From Apoda limacodes (Eukaryota; Arthropoda; Insecta; Lepidoptera; Limacodidae): a stretch of 64,000 nucleotides of DNA. The stretch lies in contig OX291545.1 in the NCBI GenBank assembly GCA_946406115.1, positions 9,562,001 to 9,626,000 of the forward strand, written 5' to 3'. Positions 10,975 through 22,116 of this stretch are shown here, piece after piece (position 1 is the first letter of the stretch; each line of letters opens with the position of its first letter). Both the position numbers and the translations under genes were made by a program. The notes under the pieces are model-generated. The model saw only the letters and a list, made by a program, of their open reading frames with translations, ran no database searches and was not told where the DNA came from.

Positions 10975-12599
10975 ATGAGAAAAGAGTTACCAGCGGCGTG
11001 CACAGAGGTTTTATTCAAGGTAGGCAAAAACAATAAAAATAAAATTGTTGCATGTTTATTGTTAATTGTGGTATGGCTTCCCAAACCCGTATCGTTCCGT
11101 ACATTTTATTATTGTACCAATGTTTACACGAAATTAGCCAGTGAAATAGGTACTCATCGTCATGAGAGTTTTTCTACTTTTTAAGCATTTAAATAGTAAA
11201 TCATGCAAAATTTATTTTAGTCTGTTTTTAATTTTCTAAGTTGGAACAAATACGAGTACGAGCCTATACATGTGATTCTGCTTTGATGAGATAAAATTTA
11301 AAAATACTATATAAATATTAATAATAACATTATTTTCACGCGAGTTTTGCCTTAAGGTTTTAAATTCGATCGGTTTTTATTCAACACCCAGGTGCTTACT
11401 GTATTATTTTTTGAACTGATAATAAGAATATAACTGATGAATAATGTGTGTTATTTTATTTTATTAGACTTGCCCTTAACACATCTCTCTTATGACTGGC
11501 CTCCGATTCCGATTCCGGTTCGAACAAACAAAATTTAATAACTCCGCTTCCGAATTCGGTTCCGATATAACCACTTCTGTAACATCCCTGGTCTCCAGTA
11601 CTCTGGATAACGAGAGAAAAATGTATACATAATATAAGTACTTTCACGGGTCTCTAGAAGTAAGACCTACTTGCATACATTTTTCTCTCGAATTCCAGAG
11701 TGTCCCTGGCTAGTTGGTCAGCTTCCAAATGGCCGTTTGTGAAGATATAGGCTAGTCGGGTGCGCTAGGTACCTCACGATTACTCCGTCTAGACGTCTTC
11801 GATGGGCGACTGTATGAATGAAATGAATCAATCAATTTAGGCGGTGATATAACCATAGGAAACGCGATTTAAAAGATTAAACAGCTCCCGTGGTACAAGT
11901 TACACAAGTGCAGTTGTTGGAAGAGCCATCATTTATCCGCACAGTGGCCGATACTTAAAGCCAGTGAAAGCGTTTACGATTCAGCACTGCTTATTAAAGT
12001 TTATGATCAAAAAGCTGCACCAAAGAGCTTTATATTGGCTACACTGCACTTAGCTAACTGTAAGCAAATATTGCGAAATAAACATCAATAGAAATGAAAA
12101 TTATATCTGTACTACACGTGTAACAACTAGCGATAGTCAATAAGCACGCTATTCAAACATGCATGAGGTAGTTGATTACAAAGTATTGTATTTTTTTTTT
12201 TAAATCTTTTAAGTTTCTTTCCGGCTCTTTTTAGATGTATTATTAATACAAGTGCTAACTTACAATTTTTTTTTTATAGACGATTCAACAGTGTTCTTAA
12301 AAACCTACTCGAATAAATATTTTCTGAGCTAATTTGATTTACAGAAAATCGCGGCCACAATAACGCTTACATTGTTGAGTAGTGTTGTGTTTCTGGCGGT
12401 GAGTGAGTTCGCCAGAGCTCCTGCGGATTCGCTGCGCGGACAGCGGAAGTCCGACGGCGCTTGTTGCTGTCGTTGCGTAGACACGGTGTGCTGTTACGGT
12501 GGTCAGGAAGATCTGATGAAACTGTTGACTGCTGGCCGACCGCAGGTTAAACGGATTCCCGAACCCAGGGATTACCTCATCTTTACCCTGGGAGGCTGA
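10975..12599 (+). CDS. Candidate two-exon gene for a small secreted cysteine-rich protein
   Basis: Proposed CDS: 10975-11019 joined to 12345-12599 (99 residues). Exon 1 has ATG, 15 codons and a donor AAG|GTAGGC; exon 2 follows TTTACAG and has a compatible phase (0). Exon 2 is GC-rich with GC-rich third positions, unlike its flanks. It begins with a hydrophobic segment (TLTLLSSVVFLAVSE) followed by EFARA, which fits a signal peptide and cleavage site. The mature part is basic, has six cysteines packed as CCCRC...VCC, and a dibasic VKR site before a 14-residue tail ending FTLGG. It could be a secreted peptide precursor. I do not recognise the family. An upstream out-of-frame ATG (10968) overlaps the start. 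The exon 1 assignment is the weaker part; exon 2 alone is a better call. Confidence 0.4.
11586..11710. mobile_element. Hairpin MITE, family 2
   Basis: Inverted halves: ACTCTGGATAACGAGAGAAAAATG on the left pairs imperfectly with CATTTTTCTCTCGAATTCCAGAGT on the right. A related copy with 17-bp perfect ends is at 57992-58088, and a partial copy at about 18300-18350. It is non-coding. Confidence 0.5.
11711..12344. other. Intron of the candidate gene (part); contains a short dispersed repeat
   Basis: At about 11750-11830 the segment GCTAGTCGGGTGCG...CTTCGATGGGCGACTG...ATGAATGAAATG is related to segments at 39885-39960 and, reversed, 48365-48440. The rest is AT-rich without other features. Confidence 0.35.
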
Positions 12600-12859
12600 C
12601 CCGCCAAATTGTGTAAAGTCTCTGAAGTATTAGTCGTGTCAGAGAAGGAGACCGGGCGGACCCGACTATTGCAACAGAGCGGGATCAGGGCTCCCTTCCG
12701 CCCGCCGTGCCAATAATTGTATTAGCTGTGCCAAGCTTCGGCAGTTCTAGTACCGCACAGTTTGTACTCTTAGCTGTGCAGTGAATCCTCATATTTAGTC
12801 TAAGAAACTTGTTAGATATAGGCAATTCGAGCACTATTTTGTGAGTCATGCTATAGTGT

Positions 12860-14765
12860 ATGTATGTTCATCCGGGAGGATATCTGCTGTTGTAACCGTC
12901 ATAGCCTTGAAGACAGGGACCTCACCGGACCTGTCGATATTATGGGTGCGCGTAGATCACGGCGGCCACACTCGTATCTATGCGGGACTTTACAGGTCTC
13001 ATTGCGAGACACGGACATAGCTCGATAGTTCGACTCTTCACGCACCTAAGATTGACGACTGACAAAGTTCTTGAGCACAGCAGAACTAGTTATTTTGGCA
13101 GACTTTAACGCCCACCAACGTGAGTGGCTCAGTTCTCAAACCAATAACTACGCAGGAATATCTGCTCATGAACTTGCTCTGATCTAGGGATTCTCTCAGT
13201 TGGTACTTTCTCCAACGAGAATACCAGATATAGAGAAGCTCTTTACTGGTTCTTCTGCTGACTACACGTCCGCTTTAGATCAGAAGATCCTGACGTCGGC
13301 TTAGCCGCAGTTACTGAGACAATTTTCGCTGGTATGGAATGTTTTATTCCTAACCCGCAAGTAATGGAGCGTGTGATCAACGCTCAACTTCTAAGATACC
13401 TAGAAGAACACGATCTGGTCACTGACCGTCAATATGGCTTTCGCCACGGCCGCTCGACTGGTGACCTTCTAGTGTTTCTCACACACCGATAGGCACTAGC
13501 CATTGGGAGTCAGGGGGAGGCATTGGCCTGTAGCCTGGACATATCGAAGGCATTCAATCGGGTCCGGCACCGGGGTCTTCTATCGAAGTTGCCATCTTAC
13601 GGAGAGCCCGAGCGTTTGTGCAAATGGGTGGCTAGCTTTTTGACCGGCAGACGCATACGAACCGTAGTTGACGGTAGTTGCTCTGATAGCATGGACATTA
13701 ATGCTGGTGTCCCACAAGGCTTTGTGCTGTCTCCTACGCTGTTTCTACTGCATATCAATGACATGTTGAACATCAACAACATGCATTGCTATGCAGATGA
13801 CAGTACGGAGACGCTTATTACACGGGTCGTGCAAACATCCCTCGTTATGTTGTGAAGGAAAACCGCGAAGAACTTATGTCTCAAATCGAAACCACACTGT
13901 CCTAGGTCCCTGACTGGGGACGGGTAAACTTGGTCCGATTCAACCCTACAAAGACACAAGTCTGCGCGTTCACCGCTAAGAAAACTCCATTTACTGTAGT
14001 CCCACAATTCCAGAACAATCCGCTCACCATCTCCAAGAGCATTGGGATCCATGGTGTTGACATCTGCAGTTCAGAGATCATTTACAAGACAAGTTGAAGC
14101 TGGCGTCCAAAAAACTGGGTGTGCTCAAACAGTGAAGCAGAATTTCACCTCGGGAAAAAGGTCCAGCAAGTCCAGCCCTATATGGAGTACTGCTGCCATC
14201 TCTAGGCGGATGCACCCGGATACCAACTTTTGACTCGGTTTAACGACGGGCTGTGAGAATTGTCGACGATCCCAAACTCACAAGCTGTATCGAACCTTTA
14301 AGTCTGAGGAGAGATTTTGCCTCTCTGTGTGTTCTACCGCTTGTATGTATAATGGGGTGTGTTCTGATCAATTATTCAAAATGATGCCTACGGCTATTTT
14401 CTACTATCGCACCGCTCGCCATCTGCGGGTAATTCATTCTCCGCAACAGTGCGGTTTCAGAGAAACTTCCTCCCGCGAACGCCTGTGTTGTGGAATGAGC
14501 TCCCTGCCAAAGTTTTCTTTAAGGAATATACTGTATGGGTACTACACTGTATGACTGTACTGTATGACTGTATGGGTATTGCAGTACACCCTGTTACAGT
14601 GCAGTATTACAGTATGGGGCTCTTCAAGAAAGAAGTTATTAGATTTTTGAAGTATCAGCAACGGGCGAGTTTTGCCCCAGGTGTTGCAAGCGCTCATAGG
14701 ATGCAGTGATCGCTTACCATCAAGCGGACCGCAAGCATGTTTTCCATTTTAGTGGCATAAAAAAA
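12860..14765 (+). mobile_element. CR1/Jockey-like LINE, degenerate ORF2 with endonuclease, RT and 3' end
   Basis: Endonuclease remnants come first (ICC, then a weak WVRVDHGGHTRIYAGLY, then VILADFNAH at about 13085-13115). The RT follows at about 13390-13850 with LDISKAFNRVRHRGLL, AGVPQGFVLSPTLFLLHIND and CYADDST (the YADD catalytic box is intact). The C-terminal part (14440-14705) carries RNFLPRTPVLWNELPAKVF and ends in a short 3' tail. The frame is broken by several stops and shifts (for example TAG at 13490), so it is inactive. A TGTATGACTG/GTATTG expansion at 14525-14615 interrupts the C-terminal region. Tail copies of the same family occur at 38115-38200, 49840-49925, 50336-50560 and 56640-57010. 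Confidence 0.75.
13523..13855 (+). pseudogene. LINE reverse transcriptase core (longest open piece)
   Basis: This is the longest uninterrupted part of the RT in the LINE at 12860-14765. It carries the palm motifs LDISKAFNRV (motif A, with the aspartate), NAGVPQGFVLSPTL (motif B) and CYADDS (motif C). The normal upstream RT fingers are present in the same region but separated by a stop codon. Downstream thumb and C-terminal parts are in other frames. Confidence 0.7.
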
Positions 14766-14959
14766 GATTTAGTCGAAAATCGGTAGAAATGTCATTCCAA
14801 TTTTGCTTTTTTTTTCTTTATTTAGAACATTTGATTTTTATTTATTAATTTGTATTTAACACGTTAAAATGTGAATTGAATATGATTTTTTTGTGACCTG
14901 TTAAAAATGTTTGTTCCCAGTTGTTACATAAATAACTGTCAAAAGTTGTAATTTAATCT

Positions 14960-16035
14960 AGTTTTGCTTTAGCTTTTGTAACAATAAATTTAGCTCTTAT
15001 GTCAAAATTGTCCTATTATGGATCAGAAACTTCTGCGTTGAGGTGGTTTGATAGTTATTTTAAGAACAGATATCAGTATGTTGAAATTGTAAACGTGAAT
15101 GATAGCAAATTGTCTTCTACCCAACAGCCAGTAAAACGAGGTGTACCCCAAGGCTCCATTCTTGCGTCGCTTCTCTTCATAATTTACACTGGTGATATCA
15201 CTTCTTGCATAGATAATAGTTATTATCATCTTTATGCTAATGATGTTCAAATTTATGTACCATTTAATTCAGAGAACACTCTTATAGCTGTATGAAAAAT
15301 AAAAGAGGATCTTAATAGAATTGCTCAATGGTCATATAAGACCTGCCTCATATTAAACCCAACAAAAATAAGTAAAAGACATAGCAATGTATCAGCCAGC
15401 ATTGTCAATACATGAATAACCCATAGATTGTGTATTAGACGCAAAAAATCTAGGGCTTACAATTTATAAAATCAACTCAGGTATAAATTACACATTTTGG
15501 AAGCAGTACGAGGATGCTTCTATCGCTTAAAACTATTGTCCAAAATACGAACTCATCTTGGTGTAGAATTGAGAATAGGACTATGTGAATAGTTCTATCA
15601 AAATTAAATTATAGTTACACATTTTATGTCACTTTGTTTATTATCTCACGGTCTGAGAGTTTAATTTAACGAATTCAAAATGCTTGTGCAATATTTTATT
15701 TTTAAATACCATATCGTACAAATGTAACACTCAATGCCAAATTGTTAAAAATAAAAGAGTGGAGGAAATTAAATTTTGCAACCCTGTTGTTTCTTGTCAT
15801 AAAAACAGAGAATCCCTCTTACCTTTAAATTGTCATTAGCGGTACCGAAATAAATACGGTACTCGGGCAGCCGCGTATCTCATAGAAAAAGAGAAATGCG
15901 GCATTTCATAACAGTTACTGCTAGAAAATGTTGGAATAATTTGCTACCGCCATTTCGCTCCTTAAAACCAAAATCAAATGTAACATAAATAATCAGTCTT
16001 AAAAAACACTTTCTAGTAGGTACTAGAAAGTTGTT
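14960..16035 (+). mobile_element. Second LINE (Jockey/I-like), degenerate RT to C-terminus
   Basis: An open piece at 14999-15295 carries LSYYGSETSALRWFDSYF, KRGVPQGSILASLLFIIY and HLYANDVQIY. The catalytic YADD box is changed to YAND, so it is dead. After a stop the homology continues in other frames and ends around 15890-16030 with a WNNLLPPFRSLK-like C-terminal stretch. This differs in sequence from the CR1-like LINE just upstream, so two LINEs lie head to tail. Confidence 0.65.
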
Positions 16036-16719
16036 TTTTTTTTCTTTTTTATCCTTTGTCAACCAATGCAAATATTAGTAGCTTATCTACATTTGTCTAC
16101 ATTTTATGTTCCGGTTTCTGTATTTATTGTCTTAAAACATAACAAGGAAGAGTATTGAATTGCAATATCTCTTATAAATTATATAATATAAGGAAACTAA
16201 TAAAACTAAAAGATTAGCAATCCGATCCGATTAACACTAATCTATATTTACACTCAGTTTGTAATTATTATGTCCAATACTTAATAAGCACCGCATAGAG
16301 CATATGTTAAGATGATATTCTGTTATCACCTAAATAATTATCACCTGCTGGTAATAAGTATGATAACAATGATAAGGATTTATCACAACATCAACAGATT
16401 GGAAAACGTAACCACCGTAACCACTCAAGAAGCTTATATATGGATGGTAACCATTGCACAGAGCAAAGGCCATAGATAATATAATATTTTTTGTTTTATC
16501 TGTTTATTGAATATAACCTCCTTTAAAGAGACAAAAGTCTCAGTGGATACAGCCTCTTCTTTTTCCCTTTAAATGATTAATTTGTAAATATTTTATTCCT
16601 ACTATATATAACTAATGTCCGTGAAGTGACGCAGTAAGGGCTCCCACTGAAAATCAGTATTGTACCTACACGGGTACAAATCATGCTGATGGGGAGCCCT
16701 TTTAAGTTACACACTTTCT
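16036..16719. other. No gene seen
   Basis: AT-rich. No recognisable repeats or reading frames. Confidence 0.35.
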
Positions 16720-17165
16720 TCTTCTAGGGTTCCTTCCCAAAGGGTAATTAGAACCCTATTACTAAGACTTTGCTTTCCGTCCGTTCGTCCATCCGTTCGT
16801 CCGTCTGTCACCAGGCTGTATCTCATGAACCGTGATATAGTTCGACAGTTGGAATTATTACAGAAGATGTATTTCTGTTGCCGCTACAACAAACAATACT
16901 AAAAAACAGAAGAAAACGAATATTTAAGGGGGCTCCGATACAACAAACGTGATTTTTTGTTCGATATTGATACCGGCAACAGGTAAACGCTTAAAATATT
17001 CACAGATTATTAAGTTATAAAGTCACTTTAAAAATAAATAATCAAATATATATTTTAGGGGTGTCCCATACAACAAACGCGATTTTTTTGCTTGATTGAT
17101 AGAATGGTACGGAACCCTTCGTGTGCGAGTCCTACTCGCACTTGGCCGTTTTTTTTTTTTATTTC
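16720..17165 (+). repeat. Dispersed lepidopteran-type repeat tail
   Basis: Starts around CTAGGGTTCCTTCCC, contains CCGTCCGTCTGTCACCAGGC and two CATACAACAAACGCGATTTTT-like blocks, and ends with ACGGAACCCTTCGTGTGCGA then CTCGCACTTGGCCGTTTTT and a T-run. The final block matches a repeat end I know to be widespread in moth and butterfly genomes. A short piece also occurs at 1110-1130. Confidence 0.5.
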
Positions 17166-17635
17166 TTTTGTAAATTATTTTGTATAGTGTGTTTGCTAAA
17201 TAAAAAAATCTCTCTTTCTTTCTTATTTGTAGCATGTTAACTACCCTTACACATTAAGCTTTTTTGCTATTACTTAATTAAAAAATGACTGTCACGTCTC
17301 CCCCTTAAATGCACGACCATGAAAAATAATAGTGCCTAATTTATGGACGGTTTTCTTTTTTAGTTGACTTATTTTCTTTTTTGAAGTAGGTTAATTAAGG
17401 TGAAAATAATATCGCGTAGTCTGTAGGCGGATTATTAAATGAGTAATAATTAAATTATAGCTCACAACTTTACAGTTATCTGCAATCTGAATAACCGCGG
17501 CATAAAATACCAGGGGCACAGAAAGCTGAGAAAGTGCAATGTGCAATGAAACTGCTCCACCGGTCACCGGTACACAGGAACAGGCTCCTAGACTAGTCAC
17601 GAGAGAGCCTTTATCTAGTTATGAATTGCTTTCCC

Positions 17636-17705
17636 ATTATAGTGCAGCAAACTTTTCTGACCCGGTGGTCAAAAATCACAACTACAGTCGCCATGTTAAA
17701 ATGTG
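17636..17705. mobile_element. MITE, family 1, left-half fragment
   Basis: Starts TATAGTGCAGCAAACTTTTC and runs through CCGGTGGTCAAAAATCAC and ACTACAGTCGCCAT, matching the left half of the copy at 793-927. The right half is missing. Confidence 0.6.
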
Positions 17706-19000
17706 CTCTATACTGATTAGCAGTAGTCAGAAACATGAAATTTTGAATGAGGTCTTATTTATGCCGTAGGTCTGCACTATAAAGGGATTTTAAGAAACTT
17801 CTTTTCTGAGTGGGTAAAATAGAGGCGCGAAACTTTGTAACCAACTACAGTTTTTTTTTAAAATTGAATCCATGAGAATTGGTATTTGGCTTTTTTGTTC
17901 TAATTTGGATGTTCTTGAAAAATCGATCGTAGGAGGCAAATATTGTGTTAAAACTGTTATATTATATTCTTGCAAATAAACTGATGTTAACTGGTATTTA
18001 GACTTAGGGTCAGCTCACACCGAGACGCGACGCGACGTGTCTCGGTATGAGTTGATCCTTCAAGTTGCTTTTAGGAAAAGTTAGGGATTAAAGTTTTTAT
18101 AGGAGTTCTATCGCTTGATACGATCTGATTTAAAGGGTATGTAAAAAATTGCACGGGCCGGAAAAATTTAAATAAATCGTGTGCCCACAAAATTTAAAAA
18201 GTTTAAAACCACAGGAAAATAGTCTAGCACTACCATATTATAAATAATGTTTGTGGATGTCGACGATTTTGCACAGTGTGACAAATGCTTTCACAGATTT
18301 CGAGAGGTATCACCTACTTGCGTACATTTTTATCTCCACTCTAGAGCTCAGATTTATTATTTATTTAACGGTTCTTACACAAACAGATTTTACTGTACTC
18401 GACGTTTTTGCCAAGTTGCAATAAGTACTGTTCACGAGATGACTAAAAAGCCGAGAAACTAAAGGTTAAGGTTTTTATGCGTGCAAGACACATACAATTT
18501 TATGACAATTTGTCTTAAAATTTAGGTACTAATAAGTTTTACTTTACTCAATAAGGTTACTAAACGTAAAATTACTTAATAACACCTGTTGAAATAAATA
18601 AAATGTGATAGCGAATTCAATATAAACATGATATCTTAACATACTCACAGCCGTGTTGCTACAGCTAAGAATAGAAGAGAGAGCTTTTATATTGTTATCA
18701 ATGTTTTTGAACATGTGGTAACTTAAAATTACTTTCGACATAAGATTCCTTACAAAATTTCCGATTTTTTTTTCGTTATATTTTCATGGCAAACTAATGT
18801 AAGCATATCTTTTCCCATCTTCACTGCATTTTTCATTTCATTATGGTAGGTTAAAATTCTACCATATTGATTAGTCTCATTTAGTGCTTAGCCGGGTCGC
18901 CTGCACTTACACATTACACAAAAACATCTAAACAAAATATTGCTTCTTTCACATTTTTGTTGGTAAAACATGTTTCAAGATCATATATTTACAATGTTTT
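17706..19000. other. No gene; one MITE fragment
   Basis: A family 2 MITE fragment is at about 18300-18350. A short palindrome of GACGCGACGCGAC type is at 18020-18050. No gene was recognised. Confidence 0.35.
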
Positions 19001-19205
19001 TAACCCCCAACGAAAAAAAGGGGTGTTATAAGTTTGATGTGTGTATGTGTCTGTGGCATCCTAGCGTGCGGTCAAACGGATAAACCGATTTGGATTTATT
19101 TTAATTTGTTTGAAAGGTGACTTAGTCGGAAGTGTTCTTAGCTATGATTCAAGAAAATATGTTCAGCCGTTTGAAGAGCACCAGCTCTTTTCTAGTTATT
19201 GTTTA
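19001..19205 (+). repeat. Dispersed repeat tail
   Basis: AACCCCCAACG, GGGGTGTTATAAGTTTGA, GTGTATGTGTCTGTGGCAT and AACGGATAAACCGATTTGG in this order match the 3' tail of a repeat common in Lepidoptera. No coding part is attached. Confidence 0.45.
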
Positions 19206-20424
19206 ATGAAGGTATAATTTTGGTATCCCGTTACTTTTATGATATTACAAGAACGTAGTAACTATGACCTGATGATGCAGCATAGCCTGGAATCTGCAGG
19301 ATACCCAACTCCTTATAAGCAGATGAATCATGAGGTTATAAATAGATGGTCAGAGTCTGATAATGGAGCAGGAAAAAGAAATAATGATAAATTGGTGAGG
19401 TGTTCTAACCTTCTTTGACTTCGCCAATCGATATAAACGCTTTCACTTTCACTTTTGCTTTTCATGGCTAACGGAAACCATTTACATATTCTGCAACCAC
19501 GTGGGTAAAGGGGGCAGGAGCCCAATCAGACATTTGGTTTTTGCTAGGGTTCTTTATCCGTCTTCTGGTTTTATTTTTAATACGCCATATAGTCTTTTTT
19601 GCACATCTGATGTAATTGACACTAGTTCTTCAACTTTGACTCGAAACAACGAAAAAAAAAATCCCTATCCCAAGTCTATCTTCTATTTTTTATTCTTGGT
19701 ACATATTGAAAATTCTAGGCAGTTAATAGGGTTTAACTCAAAATCTATGTTTTCTTCTCGACATCATATCTAATAAATTTGATTATTAATAAAACTTAAA
19801 ACACGTCTTCTAGGTTCAAGTCATTTTGATAGTAGATGTCTTTAAAAACAACAAACAACCTGTGCTGGAGACAGAAAAAATATATGTGGTGTAGATGTTT
19901 TTGTGTAATGTTCACGGCGAAACTTGCGCAGAAGACTTGGCTTTAGTCATAATAATAAACCTAATGTGTCATTTTACTTTTTCTGATTTATTCTTATGTT
20001 TTTTGTTTTTTTAAATATTTCGAAAGAAATGGTGAATTTCACACCCAAGTCTTTATAATATTATTTAACCAGTAACATTTTATACTTTGTAAGAGTTTTC
20101 AAAATGTTTTAAACTAATAAAAGTTTAATACAATTACTTTTGATATTTTTTTAATAACCTATGAATTTCAAAGGTAGAGCCTTATCAAATAAGAACGTTA
20201 GAAATAATTATGTGCACACAATACAATGTATGCATTACAAATGTTTGATGTGCTTTGTATTTGTGAAAAAGACCAGCCGGATCATGGGACAAGGTAGTCT
20301 TTTTCCATAAATTGTGAAATTAAATTATTTGAGTATGTACATACATTTAATACATAACTTCATACACTAACAACTTTTTACGTTGCGAGGAATCAAAGTT
20401 GATTTTTTTTTTAAATGTGATAAT
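19206..20424. other. No gene seen
   Basis: AT-rich DNA with short open frames and no recognisable repeat or gene. Confidence 0.35.
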
Positions 20425-20556
20425 ACGGCCGTTTGCAACTTTTTTGACGTAGTAGTGAAAAATCAATTCACAGTGGCCATATTGAAATGATGTTAAGGTA
20501 CAACGACACTAGCGACAAGGTCAGAAAGTCAGAATGTTTGTTGCACTGTACTTATG
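20425..20556. mobile_element. MITE, family 1, diverged copy next to the Polinton
   Basis: Contains AACGACACTAGCGAC, GGTCAGAAAGTCAGAA and TTTGTTGCACTGTA, aligned with 793-927. It ends about 95 bases before the left target duplication of the Polinton. Confidence 0.55.
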
Positions 20557-20646
20557 TTTACTATATTTGAGAATGCCAATATATTACTGAAGAAGCGAGA
20601 ATAAATTTTTGTATTACTTTTTGAACAGTTTGTGCAAACTGCAAAT

Positions 20647-20652
20647 AACGTA
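20647..20652. repeat. Polinton target-site duplication, left
   Basis: AACGTA immediately precedes the element's first base; the same six bases follow its last base at 33518-33523. A 6-bp duplication is the known size for Polinton integrases. Confidence 0.9.
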
Positions 20653-20665
20653 AGTAGAGGGGATT

Positions 20666-20960
20666 CGTTGGTTCTGGCGCACTTCCCCCCAACCTCAACC
20701 CCTCGCCTTAAAAAAAGCTCACAAACTTTTTAGCTTTGTACGACTCGCGCTTGACCACTCTCAATACATCGTTGGTTCTGGCACACTACCCTCCAACCCC
20801 AACCCCTCGCCTAAACTAACCTAACTTTTCTGCCCCCGCACGACTCGCGCTTGACCACTCTCAAAACCACCCCTGTGTCTGGGGTGTGGCGACTCGCGCT
20901 TGACCACTCTCAAAACCACCCCCTGTGTCTGGGATACGTCGACTCACGCTTGACCAGAAC
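20666..20960 (+). repeat. Subterminal tandem repeats in the left TIR
   Basis: CGACTCGCGCTTGACCACTC occurs at 20741, 20840 and 20890 with a variant at 20940, so the spacing is 99, 50 and 50. CGTTGGTTCTGGC occurs at 20666 and 20770. The right TIR has three of the four copies of the first motif. Such subterminal arrays could be binding sites for integrase or for replication proteins (inference). Confidence 0.8.
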
Positions 20961-21150
20961 TACCACGTGACATCACTGTAGGTTCTGTGTAGTTTTGTTA
21001 AGTATTTATATCATTATCGTAATGGGTCTATCGTATTTTTCCGTTCATTAGTTATTCTTATTTAATTACAATGTCGTGAGTGCGATAATGATGTTTGTGG
21101 TGACATTCCTAATACCTTTTTAATTATATTTGTACTTGTAAGATAAATCG

Positions 21151-21160
21151 TATATATATA
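21151..21160 (+). promoter_or_regulatory. TATA element for the TIR gene
   Basis: TATATATATA lies about 100 bases upstream of the proposed start codon (21257), followed by a GC-richer possible initiation region. The identical sequence occurs inverted in the right TIR, so both copies carry the same promoter. Confidence 0.45.
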
Positions 21161-21256
21161 GGATAGTCGAGAGTATTCGAGTTACAATTTATCATCAAGT
21201 GATTGAATTCATCCTGTGTGATACTGAGGCTGGTTCTATTTACTTCAAAAAAAGCT

Positions 21257-21912
21257 ATGGAGGTATGTGTTTTTTTGCTTTATAATTCTTTATCTATATT
21301 TATTATATATATTACAGACCCTCAAAACTATGTGTTTGTTTGAATGTCTATTACTTAAACCAATTTTGTTTAGGTTTTCACTTTAGGCAAATTTTTGATT
21401 CAAATTATTATACAAATATGTTTTTAAAGCATAGGCTTATTTTATTACAGAATTCAACATTTAACGTAATGGAAGAAAACACGTTCAAGCATTACTACTA
21501 CGCTACATCGGATGATGAGCAATCAACTGAGAAGGCCTTAGAAACAACAAAGCTCAAACGGTCTCGTCGAAATAGTATCGACTCATTCTTTGAGGGGACC
21601 AATCAGAAGAAAAAGAAACTCAGCTCTACAGTGGCGAGATCTTCAAAAGATGGTATCCCTGGTGTCACATACTTGTCTACTAATAATGATGATGGGGCTC
21701 ATGCTACACATTTGATAAAAATTGAGGTGTATGACCTCATAAAATTGAAAAAAGTACCAGTAGATGAACATTGGAAACACTCAGAAGTGAGGATCAAATA
21801 TTATACGGATACAAAAGATGAAAAATATGAGCAATCGAAGGGTATCATATTTGATATCACGAAGCAAATAGCAGAAACCAATAACTGTAAAAAATACTTT
21901 TTTAAAAAGTAA
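21257..21912 (+). CDS. TIR-resident gene, unknown function, left copy (spliced)
   Basis: Proposed CDS: 21257-21262 joined to 21451-21912 (155 residues). Exon 1 is only ATG GAG before a strong donor (GTATGT); the acceptor is TTTATTACAG at 21450, and the junction keeps the frame. Without splicing, the first in-frame ATG is at 21469. The protein has an acidic N-terminal part, two basic clusters (KLKRSRR and QKKKK) that look like nuclear localisation signals, and a C-terminal half rich in beta-type and charged residues ending KKYFFKK. No enzyme motif or transmembrane segment is seen. It is entirely inside the inverted repeat, so the element carries two copies. Its location near the end and own promoter suggest an early or regulatory role (inference). 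The family is not recognised. Confidence 0.7.
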
Positions 21913-22035
21913 TCTCTAATAGCTAAATTAATTTATAAGAACCATCCTTACAAAATTTTATGAGTATCTAATTGATAAGTAACGAGCAACTATTAATTAA
22001 CCATCAACTAATATAGTAATCACCTTATCGACTTG

Positions 22036-22045
22036 TATATATAAG
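22036..22045 (+). promoter_or_regulatory. TATA element for the polymerase gene
   Basis: TATATATAAG lies 81 bases upstream of the polymerase start codon at 22117, just inside the left TIR boundary. The next 40 bases lead into a likely short 5' leader. Confidence 0.45.
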
Positions 22046-22116
22046 AGAAAAATCGAACATTATATTTATTATTAATTCATCATTCACAAGCAAAGCTAAA
22101 CTGGTTTATTTCAACC

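Larger units (their letters stand above)
20653..21944 (+). repeat. Left terminal inverted repeat, 1292 bp
   Basis: Matches the reverse complement of 32276-33517 almost base for base, ending at ...TTATAAGAACCA, after which the two sides diverge. The main difference is one extra 50-bp tandem unit here. The outer 300 bases are GC-richer and repeat-rich; the inner part holds a spliced gene with its own TATA box. Confidence 0.92.

Noticed and set aside
21340..21468. N-terminal extension of the TIR gene from an upstream TTG
   Set aside because: This segment lies in the predicted intron; a good donor and acceptor place the start at 21257 with ATG GAG.
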